From NCBI GenBank assembly GCA_013399115.1, contig VXAA01004026.1, positions 690,211 through 754,210 on the forward strand: 64,000 nucleotides of DNA, read 5' to 3'. How positions within the stretch are numbered: the stretch's first letter is position 1; every line of letters begins with the position of its first letter. Both the position numbers and the translations under genes were made by a program. The notes beneath the pieces were generated by a model that did no database searches, was not told the DNA's origin, and saw only the letters and a list, made by a program, of their open reading frames with translations. Source of the DNA: Anseranas semipalmata. Taxonomy: Eukaryota; Chordata; Aves; Anseriformes; Anseranatidae. Below, piece by piece: positions 23,481 to 36,800 of this stretch.

Positions 23481-26400
23481 TGATTTTGTGAAGGTACCAA
23501 AAAATCAAGTGCATCATTAGAGAAAGGAAGTAAAACTGAAACCAAGGCTCAAAGTTAGCTTCTTGTATCGTTATTACAGGAAAGTGTAAATTAAAAAGAT
23601 GAGCACTACCGTAAGCTCTGAACTGGTGAACTGGAGCCAACTGATAACCCACTCTTCAAAATATGAAATCTTCCACCCCGTGGAGTTTTCAGCACAGCCT
23701 AGACTAGGCAAATGGAGATACCTTGTAGAGTACAATAGTTCAAATAAAATGGAGAAGAGTGCGCTGTAAGCAATGGAGATGGCACGATGGAAAGATGTTA
23801 TGGGGAGGAAATGCATTTTATGAACAGAATCCCTGGCGAATATGAAATAGGGTGATTTTAAGCCTAGGTGAAACACAATACGGGCATGGAGAGGGGGGCA
23901 AGAGATGAAACAACGGGGAGGAGCAGAAGTGGAAGAACGCTGTGGGAGTGAGAGTACCTTTCTGGTAGGGCTAGCTGGCACAGCTCCTGAGCCAGGTCCC
24001 TGGGGTCAGATGCATGCTAGCACTTGCACAAGGGGCAGGAAAGCACATCAGGAACAAAGCGGGAGATGACTGGGTGCAGGCAGGAGACAAAGTCTATGGC
24101 CTAGTACCTTGATTTTAGTTAAGACTTAAAAACTGGCTTGCTGTTATTTTCCTGGCTTAAAATACATGTAAAGGATGGGCATAACTTATTCCTAACTGCT
24201 CTACTGAAGCATAGCTTATTGCCTGGAGGAAGAAAAAGAGCTTTCAAAACTTTACACCTGTGAATTTCAGAACATATATAAAGGCCAAGATCTTCTATGA
24301 AGATATCGTCCTTCTGACAGAGTGACTCCAAATGCCCAATAAGTGATTCCTAGGATCCTAGAAAGCTTGAAAACATAAGGAATAGACACCTCTCTAGCTT
24401 TATTGCCAGATGGGCTTTTAATCCTCAAACCATTTGCTCCACCTGCAGAGGCATTCTGGAGGACCAGATGCCAGCAGTTCCCCTAACCATTATTGCATTT
24501 CACATAAAATCTGGACAAGAAGACCAAGCCCTTAACTAAACAAATTGCACCATACTAGCAAGAACTGATCACTTTGTGAATCAGATAGCATAACTCTAAA
24601 AAACAAAGAGAATTGACTAACATTGTGAAACTGAAGAATTAACTTCTTGTCAAAATAATGGAACTTAGGCAGTGAAGCATCCCTCTGTGAGGCAGGTAAC
24701 AGGACCTACATTTCCCAAAACTGTAGATGGAGACCAAGAAAACAGGTCAGTAAACCAGTGCAGTGAATAAAAACTGAGCTGAGGGTAGATTAAACAGCAA
24801 TCTGATGAGAAATGACAAAACCCAGAATTCCTTATTCCAAACTGATCTCACTGGAGGCCTTGCTTGCTCTTCTGAAACCTCCTTTTGGCACAGGAATGCC
24901 CAGAGTATGGACACACACATGTTCATTATCTGAGTACATTTGCAGGCTGTAATTCTAGTAAACATTAGATTAAAGAAAAGTTCCTTGAACTTTGAAACAA
25001 AGAATAAAGCTTGGACTTCTACTCCATTAAAAATTTTGAAAGCTGCCTTCAGTTCAAGCCCCATATTAGCCACTGGTGTTCATCAACTGACCCAGGGATT
25101 CAAACCAGCACCATAAATGGGTACCATAAATGGTTCTGTAACAAACATGTCTGACAGAATTGAGTAGTCCTCATACAAGCTGACACGATTTTTAATAAGA
25201 TACTTCATTATTCTTTGTGCCCACTACAGAAACTGCTTTTGCCAGCTTAAACCTATGGACATCTACATATTTGACTTCCTGCCTGAAAATATCTCTACCA
25301 AAAAAAAACAGGCCAGGCATTCAACCTGCAATGAGATGATACGAGGACGCATTTCACATATCCTTGCAGAAATCAGCTATCTTTATTAACTAGTTTTGTT
25401 TCACTGTGCACAGTTCATTAAGCCAGTACAACTGGCTTAATGCCAGTTTAACATTTAAACATTTTTAACAACCTTTAAACATTATTGCCTTCACACCACT
25501 GCAAGGCTATGTCATCTTTTATACTAGAAAACTTACCTGCCAGAGGTTATAATGTTATCTGAAAAAATCCTCTTACGAGGGAAGTTGGCTTAATGAGGAA
25601 TTCATCTTCTGCAGGTCAAAACAAATTAACTATGATTTTCTTCTTGCTTTGCATTAAGAAAATGTTATCTATTTTTTCTTTGGCAAAGGAAAATGAGATA
25701 TTTTTGCATATACTTGCTCCTTCATCTGCATTCCTGCCTTCTGATATTTAGATAAACATAATTTAATAGAGCAGAAATACTATTTTACAAGGAGCTTCTG
25801 TTCACATTTGGTAAAATTTCTGATAACCAATGTGCAGAAGGATTCTTCTATAAGAGGAACCAGTACGGCTTCCACACGAGCAGCTGTTAATGTAGGCACA
25901 CATTCAAACATGCAGTTGTCTGAAATAGCAGCATTACAGACACTGAAAGCCAAGAAGGGCCAGCTCAGGTTGCAGGACCATGAATCGGTGCAATCACAAG
26001 CCAGTGAAATCCTTCTCCCGGTTAAGAGGCTATTACTGCTCACTCCTCGCACTTCGTACAAGCGTCGGGATTGGCCTCTCTGCGGTGATTCATAAAGGTA
26101 TCACACTGTTCTGCCTCCCCTGCTGCTGTCTTGGCTCATTGCATTCATTTCCCTCCTATTTTCTGCAAACCGTGCCACACAACAAATTCTGCTACAAACG
26201 TCTCCTCATTTTTCCTTACCCAGAAGGTAGTTTGAAGTCGCAAACTGAAAGAACATGTCACTGGAAGCCACAGTAGCGACTTGCTCGTATGACTTCAGTA
26301 GAAATTCTGATTTGTTGCTTCTTAGTTATGGCAATTTCCAATATATTTCCAATACCCTTGGCAGTAATGAAGAACAGTAATTTTGTCTCATCACAGTCAT

Positions 26401-28780
26401 TAGGAAATATTAGTTGTTTAGTGCTTAACTACAACAATGATTTACAAGCTATGAATATGTGTGGTAGAGAGACATTTTTCAAGGTTCTGCACACAAACTG
26501 CTTCAGCTGCAACATCAGAGCACTAGTTCTGCTTTGCGTAAGAGCACAGACTGCACCAGTTAATCTCACTGTCCATCTGAGACTTCTAGTTTTCATCTCA
26601 GATTTCACTGGCAGCATGACCCTGGGAACACTTCACTGCTCAGCAACAAATAGCAAAGAACTACCAATGTTTTGTTGAAATGCTACCAAGCATTTGTTTC
26701 CTGATGCTGTATTATTTTAAAAGCATCCCTCCTTTGAAGCATCTGTTAGAGCCGCACAAAAGATGCCAGGCAACACTAATTCAGCTGAAATACTTAAATA
26801 CGTTTAAGACAACATATGCATCACACCACCTGCAAGTGCACGTACATAATTATCTCTACTGTCACCATAACTGATTTTTATAGTATTAATAGAGTTTTGA
26901 GATTTATGATTCAAGAGTATTTCAGCACTTACCATGTTTACAGAGAACTCCGGGTTATTAAACTGTGCAACGATGTTTGAATTCCTCTAGAAAGCCCCAA
27001 CGTAAGGAATGAGAAATGTAGTAACAACTGGCAACAACAATTTTGCAATGTTATGGATCACTTACGAAATTTCACAAAGTGTATCCAAGTAACCAATCAA
27101 CAAGGACTATTGTTGAAATGAAAGAAAACAGAACGAAGGAAAAGCATTCTAACATAAGAATTCTCAGATCATTTAAGACTTATTTTAATCACCAATTCAA
27201 ATATGAATCAAGTGACAATTTAACAAAGAGCTGGCTTCAGAAACAGGAACAACTTCAGAAACAACTGGCTTCAGAAACAAATTAACTTGTGTGTCAACTG
27301 AGGAAGAAATCAGTTCTGTTAAAAGTCAGCTTCAGGTACTTAGATTTGCATCTAAGCAAATCCAATCACAGCCTTTAAGATGCTTGATTGTACTTAATTT
27401 CAAAGTTAATGTTAAAATGAATGTTAATTTTAAATATATGCTACACTTGGAAATTCTGAATACAAGAGACAATATCACTTTTTTTTTCTTTCTTTTTAGT
27501 TTGCAGGAGTTTTTAGTTTGCTTTCTAGTACTTTAAAATCATGTTACTGAATTTCTGAACAAATTACTTAATTTGCATTTCTCTAACATCTTATGACCAA
27601 AAATATTTTGGTTAGAAAAAGAGCTACCTAGCTAACTAGCCCATCTACAATACACTGGTGAGTTGATTATTCTTCCTTATTCAAGAGATGAAAAACGCGC
27701 AGAGAAGTTAGTTGACCAATGCAAAAATCAAACTCCAGAGCAGCTGCAGACCCAGGAACTGCTTTGGTCTTTTGTTTCAATACTTTAAAATGAAACCATG
27801 TTCCTTCTCTCATACAAGCTTTTTGTGATGATACACTCCACAGTGCCAGAGCATGTCTAGTAATGAAATACTGCAGAGTAGCCTGGGTGCCTCCATTTTA
27901 CACTCCGGTTTACTTCATCTTGCTCACCAAGTTGTCTTACAACACTGTAAAATAAATCATTTCATCACTCCATGGTTGTTTTCTCTCTCACTTCCTTCTT
28001 CTGTTTTAGTGTGAGAACAGCTTGAGTCAAGAATCTCTCTTGGATCTGGAAAGTGCCCACCAACATTGAGTCCCTGGATCAAGGTATCTAGATATAATAA
28101 TAAACAATAACAGAAATCTTACTGACCTACATACAATCTAAACTGATTTATGTTATTATGCAGAAATTGTGAAACTCCCTATGACAACGACTTCAAGAGG
28201 AAGTACGTTAAAGTCCTCTTTCTGTTCTTGTTAGAAAGACAGATTGTATTCCTTGAAACCTAGTGTATAGAAGGCAAATTCATCCTTTAGAATCAACCTT
28301 TGAAAAGGAAGTTGTTAATGTTGTAGACATATTAAAAGGTATAGCTGTCCTTTTTCAATAACAGAGGCACATACAGAGCAAAATTCTCTTTTGTCAGATG
28401 TTTATCACATCAGTATTTCAGGAAGTAGCAGTCATTACACTGAAATTTGCCTTTCTTGGTTTTATTTTGCGCCCCCTCATAGGTAGTCTTAAATCTCGAG
28501 GGGCCTTTAGATCATATGTTCAATACCTGAAATCTTAGATAAGAGAGACAGAGTGGTGAGAAAACAACACTGAAAATAAAGCAGGCAAATCTAAAGAAAC
28601 TGTGTTTTAAAACCTCATTTAGGCCAACAGTGTGGCTTCCATTTCTCAGGGGCAGAACATCCCTTCTTCTGAGATGCTTATTATCAATGCAAAACAAACA
28701 AAAATCCCTCAGTAAAATGTGATCATGACATTACCACTGCACTAATGTAATAATAAAACAAAACATATTTACTACATATA
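23481..28780. other. Intergenic tract downstream of ANKRD46
   Basis: No coding exon was recognised. A short imperfect tandem repeat (GGCTTCAGAAACA-like units) lies at about 27230-27282. The rest is AT-rich unique-looking sequence. Part of the right end could belong to a longer ANKRD46 3' UTR than the one proposed. Confidence 0.5.
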
Positions 28781-30616
28781 TTTATTTGTGGCATTTAACC
28801 ATACTGAGAATACAATTACAAATTATGCAGAGAATACATATTGAAAGACGGCATAATTATTCAAAATACAGAGTATCATAAACAGAAATGTACTTATCCA
28901 GAAAAGTAAATGTATTTTAGGTATGAGTTTATATTTCTGTATTCATGAACAGATGTACTATAATTGAAATATTCAGAAGAAGAATATGCTCTGTTTTGTT
29001 GTTCTTGTTTTCTGTTTTAAGAGGCTTTCCTTTCTGTGGCTTTGCAGCTGCTAGGAAACTATTGTTTCATTAACCTCTAGCTTAAGAAATGAGATCCAGA
29101 ATTATTCAGATGTAATTTAGAATGGGGCCCATGTTAGTGAAGCCCATGTCACACACCAAAAAAAAGACAACAACCCTCTTCACTCAAACCCATAAACAAT
29201 AAAGAAAAATGTACATAGTAGCAGAACAGTGAGATGTAATTCCTCCTAGCAATACTTACTGCAATTTATAATTTTATAAATGTTTGATGTTATTTAACAA
29301 CAATTCAAATAAATAAATAAAAAATCATTAGGTTTGCAAAATTCAATTTTGGGGGGATTTTCAATGCAATGGCAACTAAGGGAGTTAGATGTCTAATCAA
29401 CTTGGAAGGAGGGAGTTTGCTTTTTTTGAAAACGTACAACTACTGTGTAGTATCATCCTAGCCTTCATAAAAGAGTATTTAATTCATAACCCTAGGTTAC
29501 TTATAAACAAAGGATTTCACAGCTTAAGTACAGAATGAGACAGGATTTCATTTCATAGAATATTCCTAAATATTAACGTTGTAGATACTTTTATTCTGCA
29601 TTCTCAGAAAATACTTCACAAGCCTGTAAGTGCTACCTGAAAACAACTGAAATGGAAAGGAATTCTAGAAAGGAATTCTAGTCAATCAAGTCCTTTCCAC
29701 AAATGTGAAAATGATACCATTGTACGGTTCAATGTGGTCCTTGAGGAGGAAAAAAAGTTATCCTTCATGCCGTATTTCACAAAGACAATGGCCTTACAGA
29801 ACTGGTATATACAGAGCAGAACACCTAAATCACTTTTTATCCACCCTTACAAAGAAAGGTTTGCTTAGTAACATTCCAGCAAAAAGGCAAAATTTTCACC
29901 CTAGAGGCTGAAATAATTTTACTCCCAAAGCACTACAAACAGCTTTGTTCTACAAAATTTACTTCAGACAGATATTAACAACATTAATTTAATCTGGGGA
30001 AGAAACACTACACTAACCTAATAAATAAAGGAGTGATCTATACATTAAAGACGTAATAAGATTTGAACTATTTTCTCATTCTTTTTATAAACTAGCAGAC
30101 ATGAAACTAGGGGGAGGCACTACAAGAACTATGAACACAGAGCTTATTACTGTCTATATATCAGAATGCATTATTGTATTATTCCGATTTCTAGAGGACC
30201 TTTAAAAGAGTATTCTTCTTTCAGCTGAAGCACACACAAAATGATACAACAACAGATTTACCTCTCTTCATATGGAATATAAACCAAATTTGGTTCTGTA
30301 CTAGGTTACATTTTTCATGCTCAAGAATTTATTATTTACCATGAAAGACCCTTTCTAATCATAGTATTTTATCAACAGAGAGAATTATCTTCACGTCTTG
30401 TTTGCAAGTCGAGATAAGTCAGAGGTAGCTTAGGAATGCTTTAGAATTTAGTGTTTTACTTGAAATGAATTAATCCTTCTTTCAAAGGGGTTAATAGTAA
30501 GTATAAGAGGCAAACAGTATGCACAGCTGCCACCGCCTGCACCAAGAGAAAAATTCCAAGAAGCTCAAAATAAGATTACAACAGGGAAAAGCCCAGCGCG
30601 CTTCTTTCCACTTGCT
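28781..30616 (-). other. ANKRD46: ANKRD46 3' UTR (extent inferred)
   Basis: AT-rich, repeat-free sequence follows the ANKRD46 stop codon. Candidate AATAAA signals on the minus strand lie at 30333-30328, 29595-29590 and 28786-28781. I drew the UTR to the most distal of these, so the 3' end is a guess. Shorter isoforms from the proximal signals are equally possible. Confidence 0.4.
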
Positions 30617-30833
30617 TCAGTGCACCAGTTCAGGCTGATTTTCTACAAAAGGAAGCACCCCACTAACATAGTATGCTATTCCAAGAGACAGAAGAGCAAT
30701 GACAATGATCAGGAGCAGCACTCTCCAGAAGCCCAGGTCTTCCACAAACTCTTGCCATGTCGTGCGGAAACTGGAAAGAACTCCTTCCCCTTGCTGTAGG
30801 TTTGGATTAAGGAGGGAATGGCTTTCCATTGCA
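30617..30833 (-). CDS. ANKRD46: ANKRD46 last coding exon (exon 4) with membrane anchor
   Basis: It follows an acceptor TTTGTAG and encodes residues 157-228, stopping at 30619-30617. It contains the segment before the anchor ([13 protein letters not shown]), the hydrophobic helix at about residues 193-216 and the short C-terminal tail. The 3' UTR continues in the same exon. Confidence 0.97.
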
Positions 30834-33800
30834 CTACAAAGGATTAAAGTTAAAAATACATCAGAGCAAAAGAATGCACCTTTAAGTATGACAGTAATCC
30901 TACTCAGAGCAACCGAAACATTCTAAATTAAAAACTAAACCCACCTGCAGATTTACACTATTGCCTCAGCTAAATCAAGACAAAGTAGATCAGGAAAAGA
31001 CTCCTAGCTCTAAACTTAAGCTAACTGAAAGGATGTTTTATTAACCGGTGTAAGGAGAGCGGTACTTCTATCCGTACGACTGCTCTGAGTTTGCAGGCTT
31101 GCCACCTAGAAGCCTTCGAAAGTCAGTCCTCATAATTCCTCCCAAGCATGGCTTTGTAAAATTTAATGGAGCATAAGATAAAAACCTCAAGGGGCACAGC
31201 TCTTGTTAATAAAAACAAATTACAATTTAAAAGTAAACTCTGCCGAACAAAATGGAAACTATGCCCAATACAATTTAGATTCTGAACTACGCGGTGATCT
31301 CTATTACTCTCTTGCATTTCTTTGTTAGAGGCCTCTTCTCTAGCTTAAACATACCGCAAAAAACAATACATTTGGATAAAAATTCAAAAACTTTCTGATC
31401 TTCAAGATAAGTTAGTATTGCTGTGTTTTTTTGCCACATGGCACTCAGCAGTTGCTCTGATGTTTTAACATTCCACTATCAATCCATCAGGCCCCTTAAA
31501 TTGTCAGACTATAAATTAGGGACTGGAATTCTCACTTTTAAATGAGAAAAATTAGAATGATACAGTCACCTTGACCATGAATCATCTTTAGAAAAAATGT
31601 AAGTTGTTTCAAATACTGCTTGGCTCCTTGGAGCCTTCTCCCCATTTTGCTGTTATCACAATTGGTTTATAATAGGAAACTATTTTTCTGTTGCTGTACG
31701 AGAAACCTCACAAAGAATAGGAAAACTTTCTCATTACTTGATTTCACTTATGTAGAATTTTAGCCATCTGCACAGTCCTACTGCTTCTCACTTGAGTGAA
31801 ATTACACACACACGTGTTTACAGGATCATGCTCTGACAAGCACTGAAAGGAAATGGTGAAACTGCCTGCGTACCCAGTGATGTCAAAGCAGAAGGTAAGC
31901 AAAAAGGAAAAACATTTTTTCCTTTCTTCTAATTGCTTTCGGTTACCATATTCCTAGGTATCTCTTACACCGATAAGAAAAGAAAACATTACAGGGAAAA
32001 GCAATTTCCAAATCAAAACTAATTGTATAAATGCTATTGTTCTTGGTGACAATAATGACAAATGATTGTTATCAGAAAAAGGTCTAATTTATGAATCTGT
32101 CTTCTAAGATTACACCACGGAAAAAATTCATGCTACTCATGTTTTTTTTTTCTTCTTAGGAAGTACAGCCATAGAAGAATAATTAGCCTAAACTCCCATA
32201 GCTTACTGAAGTATTGCACCATCATGCACAGAAAATTTCAGATATTGTCTTGCCTTTTTTGCTTTTAAAATATTTACTTTGCTGTAAAGCTATTTTAGCT
32301 TGTCCATAGCTGCAGGATTTAGTCATCCTCCTTGCATATTATGATTTCCCAAGCAAAACAAAGGGTTTAATAGAAGACAGCCATTGGTGAAAACAGAACT
32401 ACTCACTCATTAAGTACTAACTAGTTAATACATAACCACAGACAGGTTAAATAAAGGTGCAATGTGATTTGAGTGAAAAGACCACATGCTTGCTCATTAA
32501 ATAGAAAAGGGTACATAGAACGTTTTGGTATTTTATATAGCAAACCAATTAAAAGCCATGGTATTCAAGACATTTTTTCTTCTTATGATGAATTACATCT
32601 GCTTCAGAAATGGTCATGCAGCAATGCCTCCTAGAGAAGAGTTTGTGCCACAGAGCGCAGGTAGGCGTTCCTTTCTGTTTCCAACATAACGTGGAAGTTC
32701 ACCTTTGGATGCACTTGTGGGCACAGTCACCGGTCACGCTGGGCAGTGCAGAGGGACATGTCAGCTGTGCTGAAAGACAGGGGTGAGCTCGGCCTCCTGA
32801 CAGCACGCTGCCACTCCCCACTGGAGGAGAGCAAAGCAACAGAAAATAAATTTGATTTGGGAACCTAGTTTTGGCCTCTGCTTCCAGACCAGCAGCAACC
32901 GTATGTAGTAAGAAGCAGAAAACTTAAATCAGAGACTGTTGTTCAAAAGTGAAGCTCATGGTTTTCAGATAGAGTAACCATTATTTTTCCATAGGTTCAC
33001 ATATAATGTAAAGATGGGGGGAGGACAGAAGTCATTCATCTAAGCAAAATTCATCTAAAACATGGAAAAAACTACAAAGAGGGAGGAGTGAAACTGTGGA
33101 GGTCTGAAAAGCCAACTGTTACAAAGACATTATTTATTTACAGAGCAAACAGCATACGAGCTCACTTGCTTTTGCTGCTGTACGCATCTGTTATTTGTTA
33201 TTCTAAATATAATATATTTCAGACATTTTAAACACGTTCACAAACAAGCTGGGTAGTGCGCTGTTTATATGTCTGTGCCTCTCCCCAAGGAGAATTGCTG
33301 ACTTCCTTGCCAAACTAAACAATGTAACATTTATGAAGGTCAAATAACAGAAAGGAAGCTATGTTCATTAAAGGGACACTATCAAATCAAAAATCGTAAT
33401 TTAAATGGGGCTGAGCTTTTGGTCCATAAGTTATTTCTGTGCAAGTCTGTGTGACAAACAACTTTCAGTACAATTTAGGAAGTCAGAAAGATAATATGCA
33501 GAAAGTCCAATACTTTATACCAACGTAATTTTGACAATATTATTAAATTTTATATTTCAGGGCTTAAAACAGTCTCTCTGATGAGTGGAGTCACTTGCTG
33601 TGTAGGCAAGAACTACCAATCTGCTCTCAGGGAGTATTTTGCATGATTTCTGTAATTTTGTTGGTTTAAACTTTTCTGTTTGCTCACCTTAGATAACAAC
33701 TCCATTCAGATAGGTTAATTTTCCTCTATAGTGAAGGCTACGTACGTTTTGACGCAAATGGAACAAAAATTATGTGACAGAACTCCCTGTCTTTTCTGAT

Positions 33801-36800
33801 ATAATATTCCAGCAGTCGGAATTCATCATCATTATTAGACAATATTAAAAATCACAAATTTAAATAAATTCAGTATGAGAGCAAATATTACCAAACAATG
33901 TTGATATCCTGTTTCCAATATATATTTGAATAACAAACAGTACAGGAAAGTATTGTTGCATTTTTAATCTCTGTTCCACGTTCTGTCATGTTTACTGGCA
34001 ATTCAATGGCTTCTGTAAGAGAATTGTCTCCTTTGAAACTTGCAAGGCGTCTTGCCTCATCCAAACCACAGAGTCACAGAATGGCTTGGCTTGGAAGGGC
34101 CCTTGAAGCCCATCTGGTTCCAACCTCCTGGCCATGGGTAGGGACACCTCCCACTAGACCAGGTTGCCCAAAGCCCCATCCAGGGATGGGGCATCCACAG
34201 CTTCTCTGGGCAACCTGTGCCAGTGCCTCACCACCCTCTGAGTGAAGAATTTCCTCCTAACAACTAATCTAAATCTCCCCTCTTTTAGTTTAAAACCAAT
34301 CCCCCATGTCCTGTCACTACCTGCACATGTGAAAAGTCCCTCTCCATCCTTTTTATAAGCCCCCTTTAGGTACCGGAAGGCCGCTGTAAGGTCTCCCCAG
34401 AGCCTTCTCCTCTCCAGGCTGAACATCCCCAGCTCTCTCAGCCTTTCCTATGAGAAGGCTGTCTTGAAGCTCATTTTAAAAAGCACCCCCAATTTTCAAT
34501 GGAAAATTTATCCATTGCTTATCTGTATCCTTTGGCTCTTCTGCTATCATCACCTTTTGTCTCAAATGGTTATTTTACATTGTTCAAAAGCAGCATTTCT
34601 TGTCTGCAATCACACACCTCTCAGCCTTCACTCTGCCAGGCTAAAATGAGCTAGAGTTGCCTCCTTTTGCAAGGGAGATGCTCTGTTCCCATGATCACCA
34701 AAGTAACCCTTCTCCTCCCTTTGTAAAGGACAAATTTAACTTTTCTGAAAGGGACTAAACAGCATTATACAATGTACTACACACTAAAAATTACCGTTGC
34801 TTTTGACAATACCACTGTCTGTTTTTTTTAGGTAGTGGATATATTTGTTTGGGAATTCTGGGATTTCATTGTCTTCTTCAGAGTAATGTCAACTCCAGTA
34901 ACTGATTAATCTACCAAGCCTTTTCTCCTGTAATATCATTTTCCATTGAGGAGTTTCCATTTTATGGCATACAGCTTTAGGTAAATTAAATTGTATTTTG
35001 TGCTACTGACTCAGAATTGATTCCTATCAATTTCCTCTCCCTTGTCATCTTAGTTTTTTGTCTATGGCATCCCAATTTTCTTCTGGGTTGCCCGTATCTC
35101 ACCTCTTAGTATCACTAAGATGTTACTTATTTCTGTGCCAGTATCATTTACGAAAATTTTAAGTAAGCACCGTCCCAGAACCATACCTTTAGGAATTCAT
35201 GAGTAACTTCCCTCTAACCCAATACTTTCCCTGAGAAGGTTAGCAGTTTTCCTGAAATCATCAGTTCTCCTTTAACTCCCTCTTTACCCACCACAAAATT
35301 GTTATTTTATTCTCCATGTTTTCCTGGACTACTACCAACAGAGATTTCATAAATAGGACCATACCAAACCATTTATTCAAGTTCAAATAGATGAAAAGTC
35401 TGCTATCCTTTCTTTGCATAGACAATCTATCTTATTGAAAGCGTGTTAGGTCAGTGTGTGATACTGGCATTTTGCACTTCACCCCTTTGGCTTCATGATA
35501 AATGGTAGTTTTTTTTGAGTCTGTAACAGAAAATGAGTTATTTAAAAAAAATCCACCATAAAATGAGAATTTCAATTAGAAAAAGTTCTTTTTTTCCTTA
35601 TACTAGACCTATCTAAAGAGATTTTTCCAAATTCTAAAATTTGATTTCAATTTGGTCTGATAATACCAGGTCGAATTTGATATTACCTGTTTTGAGGAAC
35701 AAACAAGCAAGTCGAATCATAAAAATCTAAAAGCAATAAACAAGTGCTGGTAAAGACATATTTTACATATACATCATTATTTCTCCCAATAATTGTTTTT
35801 GTTTTGTAAATACCTTTCACTTTCAGCAGTCTGCATCGTTTCCAGCTTTGAGTGAGCTCCTCTGTTAAATCCTTTCACCTCTTGCTCCTCTAAAGATTCC
35901 AGCAGTCTAATCACATCTTTATTTACACCCCTTCGTTTTGCAAGAACAAGCGGTGTTGCACCTTGGTGATTGCTAAAATAATGCCACAAAAGGGCATGAG
36001 AAGAAAAGAAACTCTTAAAACAGAAATTCTGTAACAAGATAACTTAGCATAACACACAGTGTAAAATTTAGTATTCTGAACTATTTTCTGTCATTCCTGA
36101 TATAAAAGTTATACCATAATTGACTCTACAAGAATATTGGTATATTTAGGTTTGAAATAGCACAACACCTTTTCCTCCAAATAAAATCAGAATTCCTAGT
36201 ACTCTGGTTTAATTGGAATCTCTGGGTGTTGTAACAAAAAGAGTAGATTTATGGCAATGTTTGAGATTAAGCTTGATTTCAAGCAGGAATTGTGCAATCT
36301 GCTTCTTCATAGCTCCTTTTTCCATGTGGGTATGAGGACATCAGGCAAAAATGAAATAAAATACAGATGGTTCCTCTGCTACTTTTAAAATAAGATCGAC
36401 TAGGACCAGAGCTGCATTCAGAGTAGGGATTTTCACCAGAGTTGCTCGAAGTAAGAAAGAAAAAAATAAAACACAGCCAATGAAGAATCTGGTCTGCCAA
36501 TAACTAGTTTTGTTGAATTGACAAGAGACAAGTGAAAAGGGTACAGATGAAAAAACTCAAACATTCTGAAGTTTCAAAAATTTTTTTGCATGCACTGTAA
36601 ATATGCAGGAAGTTCTATAAACAAAATAATTCAGTTACTGCAATGAAACAGCTAACTATTTGGTAGCTTGAGAGCCTGCATCTGAGCACTGGCATCTGAC
36701 AGCTGCTGGAAGCCAGAAGGAAAGAAAATACAATATTTAAAAGAACAATATTTAAAAGAAGGGTTGAGTCACAGACTTTGAGGGAGGGGGAAAACACTGA

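Larger units (their letters stand above)
30834..35813 (-). other. ANKRD46: ANKRD46 intron 3
   Basis: This intron is about 5.0 kb, bounded by GTATTT and TTTGTAG. It contains a CR1 at 34068-34455 and an old LINE at about 34860-35510. The rest is AT-rich without a recognisable feature. Confidence 0.9.

Noticed and set aside
26289..26678. 129-codon plus-strand frame beyond the ANKRD46 3' end
   Set aside because: Hydrophobic and Cys-rich but without any recognisable domain. A frame of this length can arise by chance, and a minus-strand frame overlaps it.
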